64,000 nucleotides of DNA from Zingiber officinale (lineage: Eukaryota > Streptophyta > Magnoliopsida > Zingiberales > Zingiberaceae). The stretch is taken from NCBI RefSeq assembly GCF_018446385.1, contig NC_055989.1:131467004-131531003 (forward strand), given 5' to 3'. A program made the position numbers and the translations under genes. Numbering within the stretch: the first letter of the stretch is position 1; each line of letters opens with the position of its first letter. The notes beneath the pieces are model-generated. The model saw only the letters and a list, made by a program, of their open reading frames with translations. It was not told the origin of the DNA and did not search any database. Positions 34,801 to 47,900 of this stretch are shown piece after piece.

Positions 34801-35716
34801 AGGGTTCCAATTACATTGCTCATGGGGTTAAGATACAAAGTCATGTTGAAGAATTATGCATCGGAAGGAGAGTTGTCGGAAGAATACACATCACGCAAGG
34901 CTGACTAAAATGCAATGGACAACTGTTCTCAATCTGCGTGAGGAAGGCATCGTTCAAGATATAGATGATGACCTCAAGTGACCCCAACGATAAATGGTGA
35001 AGCACTAGAAAATGAACTTGCAATAGTGGAAGTGGTAGACTAGTAGCTATGGAGCACCCATTGGCAACTGATGATCACCCCCAGTCGTTGCGAGCAACAG
35101 ATTTCGGGCAGCAATCAAGGGTCCACCAGTGGCACGACCAACTCCTCTACATCTGGAAGCTACATCAGCCACAATCAGCGGTGCCAAGGAAGGAGCTGGG
35201 AACAATCGGAAGAATTGACGATTATAGGTGCGAGTAGCCCGAACAACCACTCAATGAAGGTTGACATTACTAGAGACTAAGCTAACTGAAGTTACCCTTG
35301 ATCCAATACTATGGCAGAAATTTATAGAAATGGGCACCTCAAACAATTTTAGCTTTTCTAACCATGGACGTATATTAATTTTGGAAGTGTAGTGGGTTGT
35401 GAGGGATATCATTTCCGATGAGTTTATGCATTGTTATATTAAATGCCGAATAATAAGAAGAAGTTTCTTAATGATATTTATTTATGCATTTCATGTCATT
35501 GTCAATTGAAGACCTTTATGGGAGGCTCTTGCTCAACTTGGGGAGAGTATTACAGAACCTTGGTTGATCATAGAGAACTTCAACTCATTGCTATCCATCC
35601 ATGAAAAGGAAGGGGGATTATCAGTTACGAATTATGAAATGTGGGACCTCCAACCTTTGTCCAAGCTTGTGGCCTTATGAATCTTCGCTCAATTAGATGT
35701 CAATTAACTTGGATGA

Positions 35717-36896
35717 TGATCCTGTCGGGAATCTGAGAAGACGGAGTTGTCGGAATGACGCGGCTGGACTATTGACCACATCTCCATGACTCGAATGATG
35801 AGTTATCTTCTGTGTTGACCAAGTCATCATAGGGCCTCTGGTCAATAGTACTTGTAGCCAGCGACCGGGTTGCCCCGGTCTCTGGTACCCTGATGCTCGA
35901 GGCAGGCCCCACGAATATATGAGCAGTCGAATAATAGTAGAATAATGACATAAATACAGGATGAGTACAGTGACGTACCCTGACCTCGGGGTGCCCTCAG
36001 ATGGATCGGTGAGCTGAGCTGGTCGTGGTGTTGATTGAGTCGTCGCGACCCTGAAGAGTAGATGAATGTGAGGCAGCTGAGGAGCTGGATCTGGGGGTGA
36101 CGACATGTAATCCGGTGTAGCATGAATCCAAAAGGCGGCATGTAGGCCGAAATATGACGACGACACCTAGGTCGAAGTACCATAGTGGCTCGCAGGTCGG
36201 GACACGACACGCAGGCTAGAACATGGCACACAGGCCGGAACATGACACGTAGGTCGGATAATACCATTAACTCACAATATGTAATGGTGCGAAAAGTGAA
36301 ACCCAGCGGCTCGATGGCCATCACACAGCGGTGGTCGGATCTGCGCCGAAAGCGGTGGAGGCAGCGGCTGTAAAGCCGTCGAAGTCGACTGTGGGGACAT
36401 CGGAGAAGGCAAACAGTGGAAACAAGAAGAGGGCAGCGACAGTGATGCTATACGGCCGACAAAGGTCGTGGATCGAAGAGAGGTGAGGCGGCTGCGGGCT
36501 AGAAGTTGTGTCGGGTCCGCCCGATGGCAACAACAACGTGAGGAGGAGAAGGAGAGCGACGGTCGGCACCCTCGCGAAGGTGGCTTTGGCATGCCAGCGA
36601 TAAAGGAGGAAACAACGACAGCTACGGCGTGAAGAGGAGGTAGTGGCGCTGGCGTAAGATGATGGTAGTGGCGGCGTCGGCCAGGAGCGACCTGGAGGGA
36701 TATGAGCTGCCGATGCACCGGCGATCTCTGGCGGAGGCGGCGACCCCTGTTCCAGTAGGTGGCGGCGGGAGCAAAAACATGAAGGTCCCCCTCTCAACAG
36801 TGTCCTCCTCTCCCTTAAAGCCTTAACCAACCCAATGACAAAAATGCCCCCTCCATCTCTATAATCTCTCTTAGCCCCTATGAGACATCCGCATCA
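35717..36896 (-). repeat. 3' LTR of the Gypsy-type element
   Basis: 1180 bp, co-linear with 39763-40935. Antisense open frames of up to about 170 aa (Ser/Pro/Arg-rich) occur in the GC-rich part, but similar frames in the other LTR are not conserved as protein. Confidence 0.92.
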
Positions 36897-39762
36897 CAAG
36901 CCTCCCCTTCAAGTCTAGTTGAAGGAGGCACGTGTCCAACTGACTAGACCAAGCCCAAGGTAAAACAAAATTGCCCTTGAATGTAGAGTCAGATCACTGG
37001 GCATGTCTTATAACGCTCCATGAATAGCGACGAATAGAGAGAGTCTGATAGAGCGATGAGCAAAAAATAAGTGTGGACTAAGCGACGAAAGATTAATGTC
37101 AAGCGTATGCCAATCAACTGGTCAAATGCTGAGTGAGACCGAGTGATGTTGAGCAGATGATCGGGTGATGCTGAGCAGAGCGATCGAGCAAACGGTCAAG
37201 TGATATTGATCAAGTGGCTACGAATATGCCGAGCGAACTATAAGAAATAATACCAAGTCGACAACCGGACCGATGCTGAGTGAGCAACAAAACGTCAAGT
37301 GAGGGATGAGTAAAATGATAGTCGACCAAGTGACATGCAGGATGCCGAGCAAACCGAACAACCGAGTGGGCGATGCCGAGCGAGCGACCGAGAAAGTGTC
37401 GGCCAGTCGATCGTAAAATGCTGACCAAACCATCTAGAGAATGTCGAGCGTTCGACTGAATAGTTCAAGCGTGTGGATGAACGGACGACTGAGCGATAAC
37501 GATCGGACGACTTCACAAGTGTTGACAGAATGACGTGCGCTTGACAGAGTGGCGAGAAAAACGTGTCGGTCGAGCGGTGAGAAATAGTGCCGGGTGGATG
37601 CCAAGCAAGCTATCGGGCGAACGCCAAGTGAGCGCTCGGGCGAATACCGAACGAGTGATAAGGCAGTGCCGAACGAGAGTGGAGGCCGAAAATTGAGTTG
37701 GAGCATAGCTCGTGAAATCGCATGCGCACGGAAAAGAAAGTCGTGAGCTGAGCGGGTGCAGAACCTATGAGATATTCTGGTCTGAAACTAGTGGAGATAC
37801 TCTTGTCCGCGACCATTGGAGATAGCTTGACTCCGAACGGGGGAGATAAGCTCCTTTGATATGCTCCGTGACCAGTGAAGATCGCTCGACCCCGAACGGG
37901 GGAGATAAAGAATTCGATATGTGACGATCGCTCAACCCCGAATGGGGGAGATAGGAGATCTGATATGCTAGTTTGTAACCAGTGAAGACCACTCGACTCC
38001 GAACGTGGGAGATAAGAAATCCGATGTGTGACGATCGCTCAACCCTGAATGGGGGAGATAGGAGATTTGATATGCTGGTTTGTGACCAGTGACGACCGCT
38101 CAACCCCGAAGGGGGGAGATATGAGATCCCATTAGCTGGTCTGAGACCAGCGAGCCGCTCGACTTCTAGGGTTTATAGTCGTCGCTCGACTTTTAGAGCC
38201 CGTGGCTCTGATATAACTCAAACCCGGCCGATCAGCGTGGGAGTCTTTGACTCAAGGGTTTATAGTCGCCGCTCGACTTTTAGAGTTTATAGTTGCCGCT
38301 CGACATTTAGGGGTTATAGTCGCCGCTCGACTTCTAAGGTTTATAGTCGCTGCTCGACTTCTAGAACCCATGGCTATAATATAACTCAAACTCGGTCGAT
38401 CGGCGCGGGAGTCTCTGACTCAAGGGTTTATAGTCTCCGCTCGACTTCTAGAGCCCGTGGCTCTAATATAGCTCAAACCTGGCCGATCGACGCGGGAATA
38501 TCTGACTCAAGGGTTTATAGTCGCTGCTCGACTTCTAGGGTTTATAGTCGCTGCTCGACTTCTAGAGCCCGTGACTCTAATATAACTCAAACCCGATTGA
38601 TCGGTGCGGGAGTCTTTGACTCAAGGGTTTATAGTCACCGCTCAACTTCTAGAGCCCGTGGCTCTAATATAACTCAAACCCGATCGGTCAGCGCGGGAGT
38701 CTTCGAGATTGAGCCTGTGACTCTAATATAATGTAAAGTCAGCCGATCAGCGCGAGAGTCTTCGAGATTGAGCCCGTGACTCTAATATAATGTAAACTCG
38801 GCTGATCGGCGTGAGAGTCTTCGAGATTGAGTCTGTAACTCTAATATAATATAAACCCGGTCGATCAGCGCGGGAGTCTTCGAGATTGAGCCCTTGACTC
38901 TAATATAATGTAAACCCGACCGATCGGCGTGGGAGTTTTCGAGATTGAGCCCGTGACTCTAATATAATATAAACCCGGTCGATCGACGTGGGAGTCTTCG
39001 AGATTGAGCCCATGACTCTAATATAATGTAAACTCGGCCGATCGGTACTGGAGTCTTCGAGATTAAGCCCGTGACTCTAATATAATGTAAACCCGATCGA
39101 TCGGCGCAGGAGTCTTCGAGATTGAGCCGGTGACTCTAATATAATGTAAACCCGGCCGATCGACACGGGAGTCTTTGAGATTGAGTCTGTAGCTCTAATA
39201 TAATGTAAATCCGGCGGATCGATGCGGAAGTCTTCGAGATTAAGCCCGTGGCTCTAATACAATATAAACCCGGCTGATCGGCGAGGGAGTCTTCGAGATT
39301 GAGCCAGTGACTCTAATATAATGTAAATTCGACCGATTGGCACGGGAGTCTTCGAGATTGATCTTGTGGCTCTAGTATAATGTAAACTCGATCGATCGAC
39401 GCGGGAGTCTTCGACATTGAGCCCGTGACTCTAATATAATGTAAACCCGGCAGATCGGCGTGAGAGTCTTCAACATTGAGCCTATGACTTTAATATAATG
39501 TAAACCCGACTGATCGGCACGGGAGTCTTCGATTGGGGAATTGTGACAGATCATATGACGGAACGAGAAAATATAATGAAAAAACTGACTTGCCGACCAA
39601 CAGAGGATCTGACTCAGTTTTTCAACTCCCGAATACTCGTGGAGTGAGGGGAATATGATATGTTCGTCAAAATCCACCAAGGCCGTGAGGATGGCAGAAT
39701 TTTCCGGCGTCATCCATCTTCACATTCCAGATCAGGCGAAGTTCCCATAGACGACACCAATA
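36897..39762 (-). repeat. Gypsy interior: three kinds of tandem repeat
   Basis: Around 37020-37700 there is a degenerate short repeat around GCCGAGCGAGCGACCGAG. From 37825 to 38130, units of about 60-80 bp carry CGACCCCGAACGGGGGAGAT. From 38160 to 38690, units carry GGGTTTATAGTCGCCGCTCG plus GAGCCCGTGGCTCTAATATA. From 38690 to 39530 about 14 units with a 59-bp period follow: GGGAGTCTTCGAGATTGAGC, then GACTCTAATATAATGTAAAC and CGGCCGATCGGCGC. No retrotransposon protein motif was seen in any frame. The 164-aa frame at 38237-38731 is a translation of the repeat. Confidence 0.85.
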
Positions 39763-40935
39763 TGATCCTGTCGAGAATCTGAGAAGACGGAACTGTCGGA
39801 ATGACGCGGTTGGAATATTGACAGCATCTCCATGACCCGAATGGTGAGTTGTCTTCTGTGTTGACCAAGTCATCATAGGGCCTCTGGTCAACAGTACATG
39901 TAGTCAGCGACCAGATTACCCTGGTCTCTGGTACCCCGATGCTCGAGGCAGGCCCCACGAATATAAGAGCAGTCAAATAATAGTAGAACAATGAAATAAA
40001 TACAAGATGAGTACAGTGACGTACTCTGGCCCCGGGGGGCACCCTCGGATGGATCAGTGAGTTGGTCGCGGTGCTGATCGAGTCATCGCGGCCCTGAAGA
40101 GTAGATGAATGTGAGACAACTGAGGGATCTGGGGGCGACGACATGGAATCCGGTGCAGCATGGATCTAAAAGGCGGCATGTAAGCCGAAATATGACGACG
40201 ACACCTAAGCTGGAGTACCACAGCGGCTCGCAGGTCGGGACACGACACGCAGGCCAGAACATGGCACACAGGCCGGAACACGGCACGTAGGCCGGAGAAT
40301 ACCATTAACTCACAATATGATAATGGTGTGAAAAGTGAAACCCAGTGACTCGATGGTCATCACACAGCGGTGGTCGGATCTGCGCCGAAAGCGATGGAGA
40401 CAACAACTGTAAAGCCGTCGGAGTCGACTGTGGGGACGCCGGAGAAGGCAAACAGTGAAACAAGAAGAGGGCAGCGGCAGTGATGCTATACGACCGGCAA
40501 AGGTTGTGGATCGAAGAGAGGTGAGGCAGTAGCGGGCTGGAACCTGTGTCGGGTTCGTCTAATGGAAACAACAACGTGAGGAGGAGAAGGGGAGCGACGA
40601 CCGGCGTCCTCGCGAAGGTGGCTTCAGTACACTGACGATGAAGGAGGAAACGACGACGACTGCGGCATGAAGAGGAGGTAGTAGCGCTGGCGTAAGATGA
40701 TGGCAGTGGCGACATCAGCCAAGAGTGACCTGGAGGGATATGAGTTGCCGATGTGCCGGCGATCTCTGGTGGAGGTGGCGACCCCTGTTCCAACAGGTGA
40801 CGGCGGGAGCAAAAACACGAAGGCCCCCCTCTCAATAGTGTCCTCCTCTCCCTTAAAGCCCTAACCAGCCCAATAACAAAAATGCCCTCCTCCATCTCTG
40901 TAATCTCTCTTACGCCCTATGAGACATCCGCATCA
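39763..40935 (-). repeat. 5' LTR of the Gypsy-type element
   Basis: 1173 bp. The PBS-region sequence lies immediately inside it (39743-39762 on the plus strand). Antisense frames of up to 196 aa are non-coding by context. Confidence 0.92.
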
Positions 40936-41089
40936 GATGAATAGTGTGGTTTCCTACAAATTAGATAGAGCTTTAGTGAATTCACAATGGTTATTTACGA
41001 ATTATGATAGTTATAATTATATGAAGTTCATAGCCCCCAGGTGCTTATCGGATCACTCTTGTGGCGTAGTGCATATTCTAGTTCGAGAT

Positions 41090-42165
41090 TGTTGGTGCAG
41101 GGAGTACCAGACGATTAAACTTATGTTTTGATAATGGCAAAGAAGTTCAAAGTTAAACTATCTTGTTGTCTAACAAGTTGAACTAAGTGTACAGAAAAGT
41201 CCTAAGTGATCGCGGACACCGGGTGGAAGACTAGACGGGTCGTGGAGCGGACGTCTAGCATGAAGTGACGCTGAGCAAAAGTCCAGACGGTCTGGAGGAC
41301 CAGTCTGACAAAAGGTAATTTCTTCTAAGGGGAGTAGGTGAATACGTGTTTCCCGAGGAGAGAACCGTAAGCATTAGTCCGACCTAGAGTTTCAATGAAA
41401 CTTAAAGTCAAGATTGGACAACCCTAAGGATGTCAAATCTTGTCATTCTTTGCATATTATTTGCTTGGACTAATCTTATTTTGCAAGAAATTGAAGGTGA
41501 CAAAATATGGTGGTCCGGGCGTCTAAAGTCCAGGTGCCCAGAGCTGATCTGAGTGCTTAGACCACCAAAGTCCATAGCTTCGCTGAGCTGGAGTGCGAAG
41601 ATTGGATGGGCCTACGCCACGGTCCGGGTGCCCGAAAGGGGTCTGGGCGCCCGAAAGCGGATAATTTTTGTGGATCTACTTTTGATGAGAGCACGCCACT
41701 TCAGCACGGTCTAGGCGTCCGGGAGGGAATCTAGGCGCCCGGAATAGGCTATAAAAGTAGCATTCGACCAGTGGCCTTAGAATAAGATTCCGAATATCTT
41801 CCGCTTCTGCTTGTTGCTCAGAAAACGCCTCCACAATGCTCAAAAATTTTTCGACGACGACTACGCTGAATATTACATTCTCCAAAGTCATCGGTATTCT
41901 TTACTTTTCTAATTACTTGTAAACATTTGAAATTATACTTGTACTCTTGACGATTGATCAGTGATTGTCAATCGAAAGCACTCTTATGTGTGAACCTTGG
42001 AGTAGGAGTCGTCACAGGCTTCAAACCAAGTCAATCTTGGTGTGTTAGCATTGCTCTTGTTCTTTCTTATTACGCTACTTTCTCTCGATTGCTCTTCGAT
42101 TGTTTTAAAACTAACATAAAAACTACGAGTATTATTCACCCCCTCTAATGCGCATCGATCCTATA
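41090..42165 (+). mobile_element. Solo LTR of a SIRE-related Copia family inside the LINE
   Basis: It starts TGTTGGTGCAGGGAGTACCA and ends near CACCCCCTCTAATGCGCATCG. It shares the architecture of the 684-1777 LTR (hairpins, GGCGCCCGG palindromes, TATAAAAG at about 41750, GGAGTAGGAGTCGTCACAGG near 41999) but differs widely in sequence. Flanks GAGAT (41085-41089) and GGGAT (42166-42170) could be a decayed target duplication; if so, the element ends in TA rather than CA. The LINE endonuclease reads on after it, so the DNA is an insertion. The 3' end is good to about 15 bp. Confidence 0.75.
41231..41307 (+). repeat. Two hairpins in the solo LTR
   Basis: 41231-41258 has arms CTAGACG and CGTCTAG. 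41284-41307 has outer arms CAGAC/GTCTG and inner arms GGTC/GACC around a 5-nt loop. This parallels the hairpin units of the SIRE-like element at 793-989. Confidence 0.75.
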
Positions 42166-44970
42166 GGGATCATGCCCCTAACTGACCCTTCAAAATTTGA
42201 ACATATGGGTGTTGCATGGAGAGTTTCTAGGTGTGGTGAAAGACTCTTGGGGATCCCTCATATTGCTCAACAATGCTCAATTCAACCTCAAGGTGAAGCT
42301 CTCTAGACTAAAGGGTCAGTTAAGGAGGTTGGATAAAAAGAATCTCAGAGAAGGCTCGAAGGGCAAAAGAAGAATTAGAGGCAACCCATCATACCATACT
42401 CTCAAGTGAGGAATCTCCTATTGACTATGGACACTTAAGGATGCATGCCACATTATTTAGCAAAGCAGAAAAATAGTTCTATCATCAAAGAGCGAAGAAT
42501 GTATACCTGAAAATTTTTAACTGGCGTACCAAATTTTTTCACGAACTAGTGAAAAGAAACAACAAGAGGAATGTCATTGTCACACTCACTAAACATACAT
42601 GAGAACAAACAACAAGTTTGGGAGAGGTGACCGAAGAATTTATGGGATATTTTCATGGTTTGTTGGGTTAAACTGAGCATTGAATGGATATGGACAACTC
42701 ACAACTTTATGGACAGGGACTGATACTACTTAGGCAACAAATTTTATCAAGCCAATCATGGTGGAGGAAATTTGGACTACTCTATTTAATATAGGAGGTG
42801 ACAAGGCCTTGGGGTCAGATGGATATGGTGTAACTCCTCTACATGGGAAACGGTTGTGCCAGATTTCATTACTATGATTTAGAAATTCTTTTAGGTCGAT
42901 AAACTCCTCAAATAATGGAATCATACTTTGATTGCTTTGGTTCCTAAGGCGGATCATGCTCTAGGAGTAGCGGACTATCGACCAATTTCCTACTGTAATA
43001 TTTTCTACAAGGTGATCTCCAAAGTCTTGGTCGACCGGTTAGCTACGGTTAGGGCAACTTGTTGGACCTGACACAAGCAACTTTTGTGCAAGGCATTCTC
43101 TCAGAGACAACATCATTTTAGCTCCAGAAATATGCCCGCAAGAGAATCTTTCCTAGATGTATAATTAAAGTGAACATACAGAAGGCATAATTGATACAGT
43201 TGATTCAAACTTTCTCATGTTGGCACTTGTTGGTTTTGGTTTCCCTAACAATATGGAGATTGGATTCATGAATGTGTTACCACAGTTTCATATTCTGTAA
43301 GCCTAAATGGTGTCATGCATTCATAGTTTCTTTAGCGGACAACATGGTTTAAGGTAAGGTGACCCACTATCACCCTTATTATTTGGGCTATGTCTTGAGG
43401 TGCTATGGAGAAGATTGAAGGTGGTCTCATCACTGTCTTCTTTTCATTTTCATCCCATGTGTAGAGATACTCAGATCATGCACTTAGCATATGTGAATGA
43501 CCTTTTACTGTTTGCAAGAGCTGATGTAACCTCAATCACAGTGATGATGGATTGTCTGAAGGACTTTGGAGGATGAAGCAGGGCTGAGAACTAATTCCTT
43601 GAAGTCTAACATGTATATGACAGGAGTGGATGACACAACTCGGGCACAATTACTTCAGATTACCGAAGGGACTTCCCCCTTTCGGTATTTGGATATTCCT
43701 CTTGCTACAAAGAAGTTATGAATTGCAAAGATCCTCTGCTTGATGCAATAACAAAGAAGATAAATGCATGGCCGAAACACACACTATCATATACTGGACA
43801 CACAAAGTTGGTCAAATCAATGCTATATAGGGGGTTGAGTTTTATTGACTTTCCATACTCCCCATACCTTGTGGGGTGATTGATAAAATATATGGTATAT
43901 GTTGGACATTTGTTTGGTCCTCCAAGCATCCTCTAATCTCCTGGGCTAAGATTTATCTTTCTAAATAAGACAGAGGATATAGACTTTAGAACCTTCAGAC
44001 AATGAATAATACATTATTATGTAGGACACTCGGGAACATTCAATGTAAGACAGATTCATTATGGGTGTGATGGGGTTTTCACCATCACTATAAGTCAATT
44101 TTTGGCAATGACACTTGAAAGTATTGGATTCTCCCTTGGCTAAACAACTCATCAACATTCGAGATTAGCTGATTTAAAAGCTCAACAAATAGGGAATAGT
44201 AAATATGAAGTTACTGGAATGTTTTGCTAGTGAGAAAAATGGGACAACTAATGCATATTAGTTTTTTTGGCCAAAGGAACTTACGGTAACCTGAACAACA
44301 ATAATATGCAGGTCAATTATACTATCTAAACGTCATTTGAGTGTTTGGCTACTTACTCATGGGAAGTTGAAAATGATGGACAAATTATTGTTTGAAACAT
44401 GTAAGCATTGTGTTTTGTGCAGACGGTCTAATGAATCAAATGCACATAATTTCTTTGAATGTTCCATTACCAAAATCATATGGAACAAGGTAAGAAGATG
44501 GTTGGACATTCGATTTGAGGTTCAAACGATGGAAAAATTGTTGTAGGTTTTTTGGCAATACTATAGAGGCAATGAGCACATCAAGAAGGTGTGGTATCTT
44601 GCTATTACGTGTATGATTTTTCTTTTGTAGGAATATCACAATAGATGCTATTTTGAAAATGATGTACTTGATATTAATAGGATGTTCTATAAATTACAAA
44701 TACATGTCTATCAATTTGTGGACCTTCAATAATTATATATTACTGAGACATTTATATTATTATCCTTTTAAAAAAACATTTAAAGATTGATTAATTACAA
44801 GAACCTTCATAAAATTTTGTGGATAGTATAAATGCATATGGATTTTATATATATTACATAAATAGGTAAATTAGGTAATCATTAGATTTTTTTCTTAGAT
44901 TTACAAAAAAAATCAAATGAATAATTATTTTTCTTATTTTCCCTAATATAAAATATATATTCAAGATATA

Positions 44971-47900
44971 ATAACAATAATAACAATCAAATCTTATCCC
45001 ACTAGGTGAGGTCGACTAATCAAAGCCGTCGAAAATTAAAAATTGTATTCACTCAAAACTTATCGAATACAAAGGATTCTAACCTTTTATAGATTAGGAT
45101 GACTTCAACAATAACAAAGCCTTTTCCCACTAGGTGGGGTCGACTGTATGAATCCTTTTACACCATCGAGCTTCATCTCCGACTATATCATCATTTATAT
45201 TTAAATAAATTTTATCTTGCTTATTGTTGCTAACCAAGTCTTTTTTTATCTTTTTCTTCCTCGTTTGATATGCATATTTATCATAATTTCACATCGCCTA
45301 ACTGGAGTATTTATTGGTCGTCTAAGTATATGTCCGTACCATCTTAAATGTGTCTCTCAGAGTTTTTCCTCAATAGATGCAACTCTGACTTTCTCTCTAA
45401 TGCTCTCATTTCTTATTTTTTTCATCCTCATATGTCCACACATCCACCTTAACATTCTCATCTTTTGCTCATGTGCTTGAGTCATAGCCCAACATTCAGC
45501 TCCACATAACATAGCAGGTCTAACTGCGATTTTATAGAACTTACCTTTAAGTTTAAGAGGTACTTTACGGTTACATAAAAACTCGACGCTCCCCTCCATT
45601 TCAACCATCCTGCTTGTGTAAGACATCTCTCTCAATCCCTCCATAGTTTGCAAAAATAATCCTAAATATTTAAATCTCTCGGTTCCGAACAACTCGTCCT
45701 CTTTTATCTTAACAATTGTCTCATTACTTCTAATATTGCTAAACTTAAATTTCATATATTATGTCTTTAATCTACTAAGCTTAAAACCTTTATCTTCTAG
45801 TGTTTTTCTCCGAGATTCTAGTTTAGCATTTACTCTTTCACATGTTTCATCTATCAAAATAATATTATCTGCAAATAACATGTACCACAGTATTGCGTCT
45901 TGAATGTGCATAGTGAGTTCGTTCATAATTAGTGTAAAAAGATAGAGACTTAGAGCTGATCCTTGATGTAACCCTATCTTTATTGGAAATGTTTCAGTTA
46001 CTCCGCCTGAAGTCTTTACTCTGGTCGTTACATCCTCGTATATATCCTTAATTAGTTCAATAAATGTTACGCTAACACCTCTCTTTTATAGAATTCTCCA
46101 TATAATTTCTTTTGAGACTCTATCATAAGCTTTTTCTAAGTCTATGAATATCATGTGTAGATCTTATTTTTGCTCCCGATATTTTTCAATTAATTGTCTA
46201 AGAAGATGTATAGCTTCTATTATCGACCTTCCTGGCATGAAGCCAAATTGATTTTTGGTCACTGTGGTCTTTTTCCTTAATCTTTTTTCTATTATTTTTT
46301 CCTAAAGTTTCATAGTATGACTCATTAGTTTAATACCCCTATAGTTTGTAAAATTTTGTATGTCTCTCTTGTTCTTATATAAGGGAACTAGAATGCTTAT
46401 CCTCTATTGATCAAACATTTTTTCGTTTTCAATATCATGTTAAATAATTTTGTAAGCCATTCAATACCTTGTTTCCCTATGCACTTCCATACCTCTATCG
46501 GAACATCATCTGGTCCAACGATTTTTCCATTGTGCATTTCATTTAAAGTTTATTTTATTTCTGAAGTTTGAATTCTACGATAAAAATTAAAATTTCTATG
46601 CTCATTTGACCTATTTAAAACTTTCACATAAACTTTCATTAAAGAGTTCATGAAAATACCTCTTCCACCGTTCTTTTATTTCTTCATCGTTTAGTAATAC
46701 CCTATTACATTCATCTTTAATACATTTTATTTGGCTAAGATCTCTTGTTTTCCTTTCTCTCACTTTAGCTATTCTATAAATGTCTCTTTCCCCTTCTTTT
46801 GTATCCAATTTTTGATATAATTGTTCAAAAATTTCATAATTAATTTTTTTGCTTCACTCATTACTTTCTTAGCTTATTTCTTGGCTATTGTATATTTTTT
46901 TTAAGTTTTCCTCGTTCTTACAAATATATAATTCCTTATAAGTTATTCATTTTTCCTTCACTTTCTCTTATACTTTCTCATTCCATCACCAAAATTCCTT
47001 ACTTAGTGACGCATGCCCCTTTGACTCATCGAGTGTACTCTTAGCTACTATTTTCAACTTTGATACCATCTTATCCCATGTTGTATTAGAGTCATCGTGT
47101 ATTTCACTTAATGCTTGTACTTCTACTTTCTCCTTAAATATATTTTGCTTCACATTCTTTAATTTCTACCACTTAATTTTAGGAATTGTATATATTTTCT
47201 TTCTATTGATAAGGCGTATATCCAATACTACTAACGCATGTTGGGTAATTAAGTTTTCTCTAGGGATGACTTTGCAATCTTTACAAATCTTTCTATCGTT
47301 CTTCCTAACCATAAAAAAATCAATTAGCGATTTATTATTCCCATTTTTGAATGTGACTAAATGTTTTTCTATTTTCTTAAAAAATGTATTAGCTAATATA
47401 AGGTCATATGCTATCGCAAAATCTAATATATTGTTCCCTTCCTCATTTCTCGTTTCAAATCCATAACTCTCATGTATCCTCTCATATTCCTCATTTTTCA
47501 TTCCAACATGCCCATTTGATTACCTCTTATTAAAATTATTTCATTTGGTGGAATATTTTGTAATATTTCATCTAAGTTCTCCCAAAACTTTGATTTAGTA
47601 GCTTCATCTAATCCTACTTGTGGTGCATATATGCTAATTATGTTCATAATTTCTTTCGCCACTATTATCTTAAGAGCTATAATGCTATCTTCTTTTCTAA
47701 CTACTCCTACAACTTCATCCTTTAATAAACTATCTACAATAATACCCACTCCATTTTTTGCTTTACTCTTTCTAGTATACCATAACTTAAAACTCGAGTT
47801 CTCTATCGTCTTTGCCTTCTCACCTACCCATTTTGTCTCTTGTACATACAAAATACTAATTATTCTCCTAACCATCATATCTACTACTTCCATTGATTTA

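Larger units (their letters stand above)
35717..40935 (-). mobile_element. Non-autonomous Gypsy-type LTR element
   Basis: 5,219 bp with LTRs of 1180 bp (35717-36896) and 1173 bp (39763-40935), flanked by exact GATGA duplications (35712-35716 and 40936-40940). Read on the minus strand, the LTR begins TGATGCGGATGTCTC and ends GACAGGATCA. It is followed by TTGGTGTCGTCTATGGGAAC, the PBS-region sequence typical of Tat/Athila-type Gypsy elements. A purine tract (GAAGGGGAGGCTT) precedes the other LTR at 36897-36915. The 2.87 kb interior has no gag or pol and consists largely of tandem repeats. It sits inside the endonuclease domain of the L1 LINE. Confidence 0.92.
34850..44760 (+). mobile_element. 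L1-type LINE, decayed and twice interrupted
   Basis: Fragments of ORF2 appear in order. Endonuclease: ETKL near 35274, FSNHGRI near 35350, WLIIENFNSLLSIHEKEGG near 35562, then KLDRALVNSQWL and SDHS at about 40949-41065. Connector: DSWGSLILL...KLSRLKGQLRRLDKKN at 42236-42340. RT: KALGSDGYG near 42810, GDPLSPLLFGLCLE near 43360 and the catalytic-box relative YVNDLLLFA near 43491. C-terminal zinc-knuckle-like zf-RVT: CKHCVLC...HNFFEC...IWNKV at 44400-44500. Stops and frameshifts are frequent. It is split by the Gypsy element (35717-40935) and the solo LTR (about 41090-42165). The 5' limit is uncertain; ORF1 was not identified. Confidence 0.85.

Noticed and set aside
35693-36830. Antisense frames of 148-169 aa in the Gypsy LTR
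   Set aside because: The frames are Ser/Pro/Arg-rich by-products of GC-rich LTR DNA. The counterpart LTR (40305-40895) has different frame limits, which is not a pattern of conserved coding.
38237-38731. 164-aa frame rich in SRVYSRRSTSR repeats
   Set aside because: It is a direct translation of the tandem array GGGTTTATAGTCGCCGCTCG in the Gypsy interior.
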